The notes beneath the pieces were generated by a model. That model saw nothing but the letters and a program-made list of their open reading frames with translations, did no database searches and was not told the origin of the DNA. Both the position numbers and the translations under genes were made by a program. DNA of 64,000 nucleotides, from assembly GCA_017654935.2 (NCBI GenBank), contig CM065711.1, positions 27,783,807 to 27,847,806 on the forward strand. Reading direction: 5' to 3'. Shown here piece by piece: positions 42,483 through 64,000 of this stretch. Position 1 is the first letter of the stretch; every line of letters starts with the position of its first letter. This DNA is from Phymorhynchus buccinoides (Eukaryota; Mollusca; Gastropoda; Neogastropoda; Raphitomidae).

Positions 42483-43696
42483 TCAGTCCGGCGTTGGATG
42501 GTGGATAGTGAATGAATGAATAAAAAAAATTGTGTTTTACGTCCTCTCGGTTTGAAACAGACACACATGGGACATTTGTAGATACAAAGATGGTGGGAAC
42601 AATACTGGAGGCAATGCCCGGAGGCAGTGCAACTCCAATAAAGTCCCGATTTTTTAACAATACAGATAGGTGTAGCGGTAACCACGCCTCGGTTAAACCT
42701 CATCGGCTATGGTACCGCCACGATATATAAGTCCAAAAGTTTGGTGGATAGTTGCCGGCTGTGACCTCGTCTTTGGCGAGTTGGAGCTGACTTCAGTCTG
42801 GTGTTGTCGACTGTGTTGTCGAATTGGACAATGCCGTTCAAGATCTTATAAAGCATTGTAAGCCTGGTAGACTTTCTGCGGTGCTCAAGTGTGTTGTTAT
42901 CTTCAAACAGAAGACATTTGTTTTGCTCGGCTTGCGCATAAAAAATACAGAATAAATGATTTATTAAAAAAAACATGTCATTAACAGGTCAGTTCTTGAT
43001 CTTGATAATAGTCAAAAGCGCCACACTGTGGCATTATATTGACAACACTTTAGGGAGAGCACATCTTAAAAAAAAAAACAATAATAAAACCTATTCTAAT
43101 TTTAGTGACCTGGCCAGCCAGCGCCCGTTCAGCGGGACACCAACATGATGCCACGTCCAGCAGCAACCTAACATACACTGAAAACCCCCAATTATGTACA
43201 AATATTAGGCACAAGTGCTTAACATGGAAACAATGACAGTTAACAGGAGCACGTGCACGCGTACACACACACTTTAGATGCCTTGGTATCACAATTATTG
43301 CATAAGTCAATTAATCATAAAAGGGGAATAAGTGGGTTTTTAAAAAACTAATGCATGTCATAGAAATATGCAATCATAAATGACAATAATATCACAAACT
43401 TAAGTCTTCAAACAGTCGCACTCACAAACGCACAGACACAAATAAATAACGCAAGGCAAATGTTAAGATGACGCCCCTAATCGCATTTATGAGCGGATCA
43501 GCTGATTGGGCAAATGTTAAGATGACGCCCCTAATCGCATTTCTGCGCAGATCAGCTGACTGGGCAAATGTTAAGATGACGCCCCTGATCGCATTGATGC
43601 GCAGATCAGCTGACTGAGAGGTGGAGCTACTACAAAGCTTTCAACTGACTCGTTCATAAATGCAAAACAGGAAACGCTCTTCGGGACTTTCCCGTA
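42483..43696. other. Intergenic with scattered repeats
   Basis: About 42535-42660 is a dispersed repeat (CATGGGACATTTGTAGATAC, GGAGGCAATGCC). About 43455-43615 has three tandem units of about 55 bp with GGCAAATGTTAAGATGACGC and GATCAGCTGA. No coding region was recognised. Confidence 0.6.
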
Positions 43697-44201
43697 AAAA
43701 AGTAAAAATGCCCACAATTTCTTCAATTCAAGGTAATATCAATGATCAAAAGTATGTATATTCGATGGCGTTCTTCTTTTCTCGTCTTCAACATTTTGAA
43801 GATTATGATAGGCCTACATAAGAAATCTTCAAATCCCTTTGGCGGATAGCCGGAGTGGGGGTGTACCCTGGGCAAGGCCTCTCCACTATAAACTAATTCT
43901 TGCCCAGCCCGCCTGAATAGTATCTGCCACCTCTGCATAAGTCATTGTCGGAAACGACAATCAGGCAACAACAGTGCAGTGCAGTCACAGACACTATAAG
44001 ACGTGTTAGGCCTCTAATAGTGTATGTGGTGCAGTTGTGGTTTGCACCGGTGCACATAATACATTTGACCCTATTCAAACCCATTTATCCCGGATAAATT
44101 TGCAGAGGCACTACATTTTCTAGAACGCCATCGAATATACATACTTTTGATCATTGATATTACCTTGAATTGAAGAAATTGTGGGCATTTTTACTTTTTT
44201 T
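43697..44201. mobile_element. Element with about 85-bp terminal inverted repeats
   Basis: AGTAAAAATGCCCACAATTT ... TATATTCGATGGCGTTCT at the left is mirrored exactly at 44115-44199. The interior holds a repeat (GTGTACCCTGGGCAAGGC, CATTGTCGGAAACGACAA) also present at 36250-36390. Confidence 0.85.
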
Positions 44202-44724
44202 ATGATAAAAAATGCAATGCTATGCAAGTAACTGAAGATTATTTATTATTTCTAACCAGTACAAAAAGTCGTCTGCTGACCGAAGCGGCAGACGTAAGCC
44301 TAAGGGAGGCAACCCATTATGCACGCATAAAGACGCCATAAGAATTCATGCAAACAGGTACGTGTTAAGGCAGATGAAAGTCGCATTTTTGTTGATTTAA
44401 TCGGAATAACAATGGCAAACTAGAAGGATGCAATGCATTAAGCAATGCATTACTGTAGAGTGTAGTGCTTTAGGCTATGGCTGTCGAGAGGTTGGTGCTT
44501 TAGCCTAGGCGTGCGTCTGAGTGATAGATACTAGATAGAGAGAATCTTCTTCTGTGGTGGCGACCAACTTTTATAAAATATATTACTGTACGCCCTTAGG
44601 GATGTGACCATATAAAAATAAAGAAACAAGGGGGGTGGGGGTGGGGAATCGCTTATAGTGGTTTAATGATTTACTAATCTTTGTTGATTATTTGGTGTTG
44701 TTGACACTGACAGTGACACTGACA
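44202..44724. other. Intergenic, no recognised feature
   Basis: AT-rich sequence with a short G-rich stretch at about 44630-44648. Nothing else could be supported. Confidence 0.5.
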
Positions 44725-46096
44725 GTCTTGTTTATGTTTACAGTTGTTAGTGACGATTAATGATTGGATGTCCTCGCTGGATGATGGTGTGCCCGTTGAT
44801 GCTGTTTATTTAGATCTATACAAAGCTTTTGACACAGTGCCACATCAGAGACTTGTACATAAACTAAGAGGTTATGGTGTGAATGGCAACCTGTTGTCTT
44901 GGATAGAAGATTTTCTACATGGACGTACTCAGTATGTCAATGTTAATAATTCTTGTTCGGATAAAATACAAGTTACAAGTGGAGTTCCCCAGGGAAGTGT
45001 CCTTGGCCCTACCCTTTTTATTTATTATATAAATGACTTGCCAGAAAAGGTTGAATGTGAAGTTAAAATATTTGCAGATGATACAAAAGCCTATTCCACA
45101 GTAAATGATAATATGAAATCAAAAGAAAAAATTCAGAAGTGTATTGACTTTGGTTGGTTGGTCAGAGGAGTGGCTGATGAATTTTAATAGTCAAAAGTGC
45201 AAGGTGATGCATCTTGGAAAAAATAACCCAATGCATGAGTATTTTATGAATGATGGTGGTGTCAGAAGGGTTCTTGAGAGCACAAATGCGGAGAAAGATC
45301 TTGGTGTTATAGTTGATCCATTGCTATCTTTTGAACCACACATCAACGATACCGTTAAAAAGGCAAACCGTACTGCTGGTCTACTAATCAGAACAATAAC
45401 TAATAAATCAAAGGAAATTATGCTACCTCTTTATAAAACATTAGTACGCCCCTTATTAGAGTATGGAAATCCTGTCTGGTGTCCCTTTTTGAGAAAACAT
45501 GTTGATCATTTAGAAGGTGTCCAAAGGAGATTTACGAAAACAATTATTGGAACCAGAGATATGGACTATGAGGACAGACTAAAAGTATTTGGGAATACCT
45601 AGTTTGGAATACAGACGTCTAAGAGGCGATTTGATTGAGGTGTATAAAATTCTTAATAAGTTCTATGATCCTAACACAACTAAAACTTTACTAACTTTAA
45701 CTGACGAGGAGAGAACACGAGGGCATGATTTTAAATTAACAAAAAAACTAAATAACAGTCGTTCAGCTCAAAACTTTTTTACTAACAGAGTAATAACTGC
45801 ATGGAACAATCTTTCTAATGAAACTGTAAATGCATCATCACTAAATAGGTTCAAAAATCTTATTGACAAAAAATTTAATACTATTATGTACTCCACAAAT
45901 TTGGAGAAATAAAAAAAAAAAAAAAAAAAAAAACAACTAACCCAACCCAAAACAAATACACAATAGCCGTAGTAATTCACGGGCAAACAAAAAGAAAAGG
46001 AAAATAAATATTTATATTTGAGAAAAATATCTAGAGGGCAAAAGGCTTCATAAGCCTACAGAGCCTAAACTGATATGATATGATATGATATGAAGG
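44725..46096 (+). mobile_element. 5'-truncated LINE (CR1/L2-like) reverse transcriptase, frame-damaged
   Basis: The reverse-transcriptase core is present: AVYLDLYKAFDTVPHQRL, SGVPQGSVLGPTLF and FADDTKAYS (the YxDD-type catalytic box). It continues in a second frame (WLMNFNSQKCKVMHLGK, KDLGVIVDPLL, LVRPLLEYGNPVWCPF) and then a third (GIPSLEYRRLRGDLIEVYK, FFTNRVITAWNNL). A 4-bp repeat of TGGT/GGTT near 45150 and a 1-base change near 45588 break the frame. The 3' end has an A-run (45910-45931) and then (TGATA)n at 46072-46094. Endonuclease domain absent; inactive. Confidence 0.9.
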
Positions 46097-46119
46097 GTTG
46101 TTTGACACTAATCACTAAG

Positions 46120-46590
46120 GCCAAACAAAAAAATATGTCTGTTTCCGGGAACATGGCCAAAAAAAAATAGGGTAGGTAGGTAGGCTTTCAATTTTTTTTA
46201 TTTTTTTTCTTTCTTTGCGGTGCAAGATTTTTGCGGTATTTGCTGAAACATGTGAATGTGAGTATCAATCAACAGATTATCTTTACCACTTGACTGTTTT
46301 TCACATAAGCATGTTGCAGCAAGCATAGCAGTAATATTGTACTGCAGGAAATCGTGTGCCTTGCGCCCGCCATTGTGTTGGCGGATGTTGATCACGAAAG
46401 TCTGCGCGAGTAACGGTCCTTGACTACGCCGAGTGAGAGTGCAATGGTTGTTTCCCTTGCATCGTCTGCTCAAATTGCTGCTTTTTGTTTTTGTTTTTTG
46501 AAACTCATCCCCCAAAAAATTAGGGTCGGCAGCAAAAACTAGGCTCGGTCGGGTTACCGGAAACAGACATATTTTTTTGTTTGGCCTAAT
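46120..46590. mobile_element. Inverted-repeat element GGCCAAACAAAAAAATATGT
   Basis: The left end GGCCAAACAAAAAAATATGT (continuing CTGTTTCCGG) is mirrored at 46555-46588. The interior shares GCAAGGGAAACAACCA and ACTCGCGCAGAC-type text with the partial copy at 52836-53045. Confidence 0.8.
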
Positions 46591-46664
46591 GACAGTCTGA
46601 CTCTGAGTCTTGCAGAGTAGTAAGTAGTTCTACATTCCAGTGATTCAGGACTTGGAAGCGGACA

Positions 46665-46812
<148 letters not shown>

Positions 46813-46904
46813 CGCAGTATCCATAAGCCTTTTCGCAGTATCCGGGAAAGACCAATCCGGCTACTGTAGCGGTTGTCGCATGAAAATAGGTAGCTCGTAA
46901 AAAT

Positions 46905-47090
46905 AAGTAGCTCGCTACTATGAGAGTCTGTATTTGCGACAACCACAAATTTCACTTTTTCTGTACTTTAAGTAACCATTTACCTAACCCTAACCCTAAC
47001 CCTAACCCTAAAAAAAAGTGAAATTTGTGGTTCATGCTCAATGTCGCAAATACACACTGTCATAGGTAGCGAGCTACTTATTTTTACGAC
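46905..47090. mobile_element. Foldback element with (CCCTAA)n core (family T2), second copy
   Basis: Arms with GTAGCTCGCTACTATGAGAG and AATACACACTGTCATAGGTAGCGAGC flank four consecutive CCCTAA units (46984-47010). Related to 3141-3381. Confidence 0.8.
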
Positions 47091-47195
47091 CTACCAATTT
47101 TCATGCGACAGCGGTCACCGGGGGCAAACGCTGACCGGCACAGCTCCTGCCCTTCATTTACCACTACTTTGACCTATGGCTCCTAACTCCCTAAC

Positions 47196-47980
47196 TTAGT
47201 CTTGGGTGGCTGAGAGCACTGCAGCTGCAGGCTCTTTTCCAGGGGCTGAGGTGTCGGTCCATTTGAAGTGGTGCTGCAACCTGGCTCCAAATGTTTCTAG
47301 GGTTGGCGCCGCCGCGATGCTTTCAGGGAGGCGGTTCCATTCTGGGATAGTTCGGGGGGAAGAACGTTCCCTGGCGGTACTGGGTCCGGTGTGCACGGAT
47401 GTCGTAGGCTTTACAGTTGGATGGTCACCCGGTTTTTTTCCTGATGGTTTGAAGTTGGGGCGTGCCTGGTTTCGATCTTGACGAGGCCGTTTGTGTACTT
47501 ATGCATGGTGGTAAGTCGGGCCTTCTTTCTTCTCTCATGCAGCAGAGGCCATGCGGTTACAGGTTGTTTCGTACCCTGGACGTTTCATACCAAATTTTAG
47601 TCATTTTTTAAAGACAGGAGAGATGATTTTGACAAAAAAACAGATGCTTGTGGCAAAATAAAAGACCATCTAACCCTAACCCTATCCCTACCCCTACCCC
47701 TATCCCTAACCCTAACCCTATCCCAATGAAAAATAGGTATGAAACGTCCAGGGTACGAAATGTCTTGGGTACGAAACGACCAGTTCCCAGGCCATGCTAG
47801 CTCTTCCAGCATGTGGTCAACACTGGAGGTTGGCTTGTAGTCCTGCATGGTCCACCTTGCTGCTCGCCTTTGAACTTTCTCGATGGAGTTGATGCAGGTT
47901 GTTGTGGTGGGGTCCCATACAGGACTCGCATACTCCAGCACTGGTCTGACGAGAGCTTTGTATGCATGCAGTCTCCTTGG
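47196..47980 (-). mobile_element. LINE reverse-transcriptase fragment (minus), split by a MITE
   Basis: On the minus strand, 47975-47790 encodes HAYKALVRPVLEYASPVWDP, IEKVQRRAARW and MLEELAW. The protein resumes at 47545-47200 as LLHERRKKARLTTMHKYTNG and RTIPEWNRLPESIAAAPTLE. A frame shift lies within the distal part. The 235-bp element at 47555-47789 sits exactly at the break. Confidence 0.85.
47555..47789. mobile_element. MITE with telomere-like core and 8-bp target duplication (family T3)
   Basis: GGCCATGC occurs directly on both sides (47547-47554 and 47790-47797). Ends with GTTTCGTACCC and GGGTACGAAACGACC are inverted. The centre contains CTAACCCTAACCCTATCCCT. An 8-bp duplication fits the hAT superfamily. 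Confidence 0.85.
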
Positions 47981-50345
47981 TCTTATGGCCTGAGGGAGAG
48001 ACTGATACATGATGATGTATTCTGTTTTTGTTACCATTTAATGTTTTTTTCTTCTCTCTTATATTGGTTGGCCATCCATGTGCGTGCTTTTGTTGTTGTT
48101 GGATCGTGTCTTGTGCAAAACCAAAACAATTTCCTTTGTATTATGATGCATTGGCTGATTACAGAATCTTGATCTTTATATATAATGTTGGATACTGCTA
48201 AAGTAATTGAATCAAAAGTAGAATGTGAAGCAATTCATCAGTTCATGTTCTGATGATGTCCAACACTGCATGGGTGAATGTCCTTCTCAGTAAGGATTTC
48301 AGTCATATCGTAATAATAAAATAAGGAATTCCTTATTTTAATGTTCTTCTTCTTCTTCTTCTTCAAGTTGGGGATGTTTATCCTGCCCCGCACTCACCGG
48401 TCTTCATTCAGACCATTAATAGCGCACAGGATGCGTGCTATGTGAATTCGTGTCATCCATCCCACCGGCACACACGGCCTACTCGTACCGAATAGTGGAA
48501 TGGGCTTTAACGTGCGCGCAAGATCTTGTGCGTGCGTTCGCACACGGGACCTCGGTTTTAGGTCTCATCCGAAGGACCAGGAAATAGGAGTAAAGTATCT
48601 TTCCCAAGGATACAACACCGTCACCAGCCGGGTTCGAACCCACCGCACCCGCAAACCTGTTGGATTACGAGCGGTGACTCTAACCAACCGGCCACGGCGC
48701 CTCCATAATGTTTCTCCCCAAAACAAAAAGAAGCAAACAATTTCTACTATGACAAGTGCAACTTTTAGTTAAACATGCTACTCAGTAGTTACTTGAGTAA
48801 GTAGACAGTCACACACATGAATTGACATACAAATTCTTGTCAGTTTTTGGGCAGACAAGGGAACCCTAGCTATCAATTTGGTCATACCAGGCAGCAGGAT
48901 TTGTCCCTACTCAAGATGACCAACTTAACTGCTGTGGGATGTTTACGTGCGCTAAGCGCATGGGTCAGAGTAAGACTAAGTCCCCATTTGAAGGACTCGA
49001 CATTCAGTTGGATTTTCCTGTCAAACTAGAAAGAAAGGGCAAGGCCGGGATTCGAACCCGAGTCACTCACGCTGCAGTCGCATGAATTTGGCAGGCGAAC
49101 ATCATAACCACTCTGCCACCTTTCTTCCTTAGCTCATTCATTCTACCTCATATACAGGTATACTCATAAACTCACGCCAACCATATATCTGCCCGTTAAC
49201 TTGTAACAGTTGGTAAGAGTCGCTGGCTCGTAATCCGTTTGGTTTGCGTGTGTGGGTTCGAATCCAGCTGGGGTCGCAGTGGTGTGTCCTTGGGAAAGGC
49301 ACTTTACTCCTATTTTCCTCACTCCACCCAGGTGTAAAATGGGTACCTGACGTCAGTTGGGGAAAAAGTCCTTCGGATGAGACTAAAACCGAGGTCCCGT
49401 GTGCGAACGCATGCACAAAGATCTTGCGCACACGTTAAAGCCCATTCCACTAATCGTTAGGAGTAGGCCATGTTGTGCCGGTGGGATGGATGACACAAAC
49501 TCACATAGCATGCATCCTGTGCGCCAGTTGCAGTCTAAATGAAGACTTTGGGCGTGGGGCAGGATAAACATCCCCAATAGGAAGAAGAAGAAAAATACAA
49601 ACCCATCTTCAAACTGAAGCGTCTAGCTTGGTTCTCATCCACAAATTGTTCACTTTGGTAGCTTTAGCCTATCAATTACAGATGCTTCCTTTCCAGTCAT
49701 GCTTACATTTTATCAATTTTGGAGCAGATTTCTCATAATTTAACCAATTTTTTTGATGAGGGGTTGATGCTTATTTATTATGTCTGAGTACTAATGAAAC
49801 AGCAAGTAAAATTGTTGATTTAAAAAAAAGTCACAAAACACCAATGCTTTCAAGCTTTCGAGATTTTTTATTATCTCTTCATCAGGAAGATGAGTTTAAA
49901 ACTGACATGAGATAAAAAGGTACAGCTACAAGGTTTAAGAGAAAAGCAGGGGTGAGCAAGTAAAATTGTGTTTGGATTGATTTTAAGACTATCCAAACCG
50001 TCAAATCGGCGATCTCTCCTTGGAGGATTTGTGCAAATAGTTCCCCACCTTCTGTGCTTGTGACTTCCTCTAATTCTCTTTGACTCTGCCTTTTCCTTTT
50101 GCTTACTCTATAGTATACTGTCATCTACTCTCTTTCTGCCTTAGTTACTGGTCCATTCTCCTGCCTTTGTTCCAGAAACTCTTGCAAAGATTTTTGTCCA
50201 TCCGAAGACGGACATGCTGGGCCTATTTCTTAGACTTACTACTTAGTCAAGCGCATAACGGCAGCATGACGCATCTGCGCTCATATGACAGGAAACTGAA
50301 CGATCGATGATGACGATGACAACGATGATGATGATGACATTGCAG
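47981..50345. other. Region upstream of gene 2: SINE copies
   Basis: About 48365-48705 is a minus-strand SINE (GGGGATGTTTATCCTGCCCC ... GGGTTCGAACCCACCGC). About 48845-49135 is a minus-strand SINE of the other family (GGGATTCGAACCCGAGTCAC). About 49195-49585 is a plus-strand SINE with a tRNA-like head (TGGTAAGAGTCGCTGGCTCG, GGGTTCGAATCC). About 50030-50310 is a minus-strand CATGAGCG-type repeat. No 5' UTR exon of gene 2 could be fixed. Confidence 0.7.
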
Positions 50346-50358
50346 GTTGTACTACAAG

Positions 50359-61149
<10,791 letters not shown>

Positions 61150-62400
61150 ATCCACGGATGCTTCTCTTCAGGCACAATGTCTGAATTCAGGTTTTTTTAG
61201 TGTTTTTTTTACGTGGCTTCTGCCCGAACTTCAGGATTGTAAAAAAAAAAAAATTGGAGCAATCTCCCTTCCCATTCTCACCTACCCAGGGGAGTTAATT
61301 AGAAAGAGAGTTTTCCCCCTTTGTTCAATTTCGTTTTTTCTCCTCTGTCAGCCTCACTATTTCATTCTTTGATTAACCATATCTTGTCCATATCTCCATG
61401 TCTTAGCTTTGTACTTGTGCTTCAAGGAGATCCTCGAAAATAACATTTCTAAGGGGGCAGGGCTTCTGATCTTTTCCCCGCTTAAGTTAAAGGGGCACCC
61501 TGACGGATGAGTTTTTGCAAGAAACACGTCGAGGTCACCAGAAAGACAGCCTTTTGAAGGATCGGAACACTCACTTTGCTCTGGTTTCCTAGAAATCAAA
61601 ACGTCAATTCCTCCTTGGCGGAGATGCCGGAGAGAGAAGCCATTTTGGATGGGGTGGGTGGAGGCCACTCATTGTGGTTGAAGCTTTTTATTTTTTTTGT
61701 TACATGCTTTCTCTTTCACTGAAAGAATTTGACTTCCAGTACCTCCGCCAAGGAGGAATCGCCAATTTCACTGTTTGATTTCTAGGAAATCAAGAGTGTT
61801 GCGATATCTGTAAAGGGTGTTTTCCTGGTGATCTCGACACGTTTCTTGCAAAAACTCATCCGTCAAGGTGCCCCTTTACGGGATACGCTCACCCCCTGTT
61901 TAGGATTTTAATGGGTCACCCCCAGATGAAAATTTCTGCGCGATGCAGTAGAATTTTAGATCTAGCCTAGACAGGTGTGGCAGAAAGGTCTAACAGAAGA
62001 TTGAAATGCGAAGAACGTCATTAACTTACTGATAAGTAACGGTTGTGTTCACGCACGCGTCATCATTTCAGTGCGTCATCTCACCCCCTAAATGAGATTT
62101 TAAAGGATAAATCTCACGCAGTTTTCAGATTCTAGGGGGTGATTTGAGAGCTGTAGTGCGTAAATACGCACAATCTGTACGTTTTCAGAAGCCATGTAAG
62201 GGGGCATTGCCTCCCCCCCCCCCCCCCCCCCCCCCCCTTACCTCCTTTACCTCCCAACAGGAATGCTGCCCCAGTGACCTGCCAGGGTCTAGGTAACTAG
62301 GCGGAGGTATTTCACGTGAGTCATGACTCGCATCGTCACAATCGCATCGCATTGACAGCGAATCGTATGTAGTGTAGCAAGCCCTTAAGACGGTGATGGA
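61150..62400 (+). other. 3' flank of gene 2 with an inverted-repeat element
   Basis: About 61489-61878 is a short AAAGGGGCACCCTGACGGAT element. Poly-C lies at 62213-62237. About 62300-62385 resembles the right side of the GCCCAGCCACACT element (ATTTCACGTGAGTCATGACT). No clear polyadenylation signal can be assigned. Confidence 0.6.
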
Positions 62401-64000
62401 TTTATAATATTCACAGTCTGCGTATGGATATCATTAGTGATGGGACCGGGACCTTTAGCTTTAGTTTAATCTGTTCAACAAATTTATTTGTTCGCGTGAA
62501 TGATAATGCGATTCTGTGAGTATGTGTGGTGTCTATGAGTGTGCATGTCTGTGCATGTGTGGACTAATGCGTGTGAGATTGTGTGCAACCCTTTTTTTAT
62601 GTTTTTCTTACAATTTATATTTTGGATCGCTTGCATGGGTATGTCTGTGCATTTATATCTGTGATTTTCTTCATTCAATGATATGTGTATTATACAGGGT
62701 TCCCACAAGTCCTTGAAAACTTGAAAAGTCCTGGAATTTGTTCTTTGTCTGCTAACCAGATTCTGAACTTTCAAGATAGCAAAACCAAAACTTGATCTCT
62801 TTAAGATATGCTTAGTAAAATTAAAAGTTAATTCTTATTTGTTTGTATTTTAATTCAAACTTTTGACCGCCTGATATTGCAACAGCAGACAACCATCCTA
62901 CTGCATGTGGACTTTTGGTGTGTGCAGTGTTTTGTGTGTTTCAAATCATCAGATTACTTCGACATTGGCACACCTCCTATGTTAATGCTTACTAGAGGTG
63001 GGGGGGAAAACCGGTTTGAACCGAAAAAATGGTGCTAAACTTTCGCGGTTCGAAAAACCGGTTCGAGTTGCTGTGAACCGGTTTTTTTAACTGCAATCTG
63101 AAAGTAAGTTTTTCTTAGAATAACGCATTCTTTTCGAAAAACAACACTGATTCTCAGCGCAGATTGGGTGTTTTGTAAACCAAGAGTAGGCTGTTTCTAG
63201 TTTGTGGTGGTGTATGGCTTTGACTTTGACTGAGTGTTGAGTTGAGTGTGTGTGTGTGTCATAAGTCATAAGTTTCTTATTGTGTGTGTGTGCGTGCGTG
63301 TGTGTGTGTGCGCGTGCGCGTGCGTGCGTGTGTGAATATTCTGACAAATAAATATGTGTTTGCATAGGTGAAACTAGTGATGCGAGTACTGGTACCGGTT
63401 CGAATAGGTTTTTTTTTTACCGGTTCTCAACTCTAATGCTTATTATCCATATTACAAGCAGACTTTTTAGTCCTTGAAATTTACTAGCATGGTTCTGGAA
63501 AAGTCCTTGAATGTTTCTTTAAGAGATCTGTGGGAATAATAATAATAATAATTGTACATTTATATAGCGCTTTACCTCAGATGAGCCCAAAGCGCTTTAC
63601 AATCAATGATTCATCAATAGACAACAAAAACAGCATTCAAGAGTGACACCAGCCAGCAACAGCGCATATTCAAAGCAACCTCTCTCTCTCTCTCTCTAAC
63701 ACACACGCACACGCACACGCACACGCACACACTCACACACACGCACACACATAAACACACACATTAATCGAAGCCAACTCATTCATACCCCATTCGGGAA
63801 CACTGTATATAATATCTATAATTATGCTCTGCATGCGTTTTGCTTGCGCGTGTGCGTGTGTATGTGCACATGTGTGTGTGTGTGTGTGCTTGTAATGATA
63901 TATGCCTTTTATTCGTTTTTAATGTTCTAATGATATTGTAAAGCGCATAGAGCTTAAAGGTATGCGCTATGTAAATCTTCTTAATAAATAATAATAATAA
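62401..64000. other. Right end: nested hAT-like element, microsatellites, LINE tail
   Basis: About 62696 (CAGGGTTCCCACAAGTCCTT) to 63536 (TCCTTGAATGTTTCTTTAAG...GTGGGAA) looks like one element. It is interrupted by another with AACCGGTTTGAACCG-type ends (about 62995-63425). (GT)n/(AC)n tracts lie at 63245-63335, 63670-63770 and 63845-63890. The final 130 bases (GTAAAGCGCATAGAGCTTAA ... AATAATAATAA) are a LINE-type 3' tail. Confidence 0.6.

Overview
The window is animal nuclear DNA. Genes are split by GT-AG introns, and non-LTR retrotransposon, hAT-like and inverted-repeat (MITE) remnants, tRNA-derived SINEs, long microsatellites and TTAGGG-type motifs are dense. The mix resembles a marine mollusc, probably a gastropod, but no species can be named from sequence alone.

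Two protein-coding genes are supported, both on the plus strand. Gene 1 (1614-30140) is a PDIA6/P5-type protein disulfide isomerase. Twelve coding exons join with consistent phases into exactly 1425 nt (474 aa plus stop): a signal peptide, two thioredoxin domains, a non-catalytic b domain, an acidic P5 signature, a K/N/T-rich extension and a C-terminal KSEL. A perfect ER-stress element (CCAAT-N9-CCACG) lies 113 nt upstream of its start codon. Both active sites depart from CGHC (CAHC and CQHC).

Gene 2 (50359-61149) is not recognised as a known family. A short exon (33 codons plus 1 nt) joins in phase with a 4235-nt exon to give 1444 aa. The product is lysine/serine-rich. It carries nine copies of a Cys-led hydrophobic motif (C-x-V-hydrophobic-hydrophobic, SUMO-interaction-like), a decapeptide repeat block, several AT-hook-like motifs and an acidic C-terminal region. 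A nuclear or chromatin scaffold role is inferred.

The most unusual feature is a pattern shared by both genes. At five exon borders (gene 1 exons 2, 3, 4 and 7; gene 2 first exon) the splice-site edge has been amplified, together with adjacent intron microsatellite, into a tandem array lying in the intron. The copies keep a splice acceptor (exon 2) or a splice donor (exons 3 and 7, gene 2), so each array is a row of decoy splice sites.

Layout: 1-1600 low-complexity flank and promoter; 1.6-30.1 kb gene 1; 30.2-50.3 kb gene-poor and transposon-rich (terminal-inverted-repeat elements, broken LINE reverse transcriptases, nested insertions); 50.3-61.1 kb gene 2; 61.2-64 kb repeats. No rRNA, functional tRNA, CRISPR or prokaryotic feature was seen.
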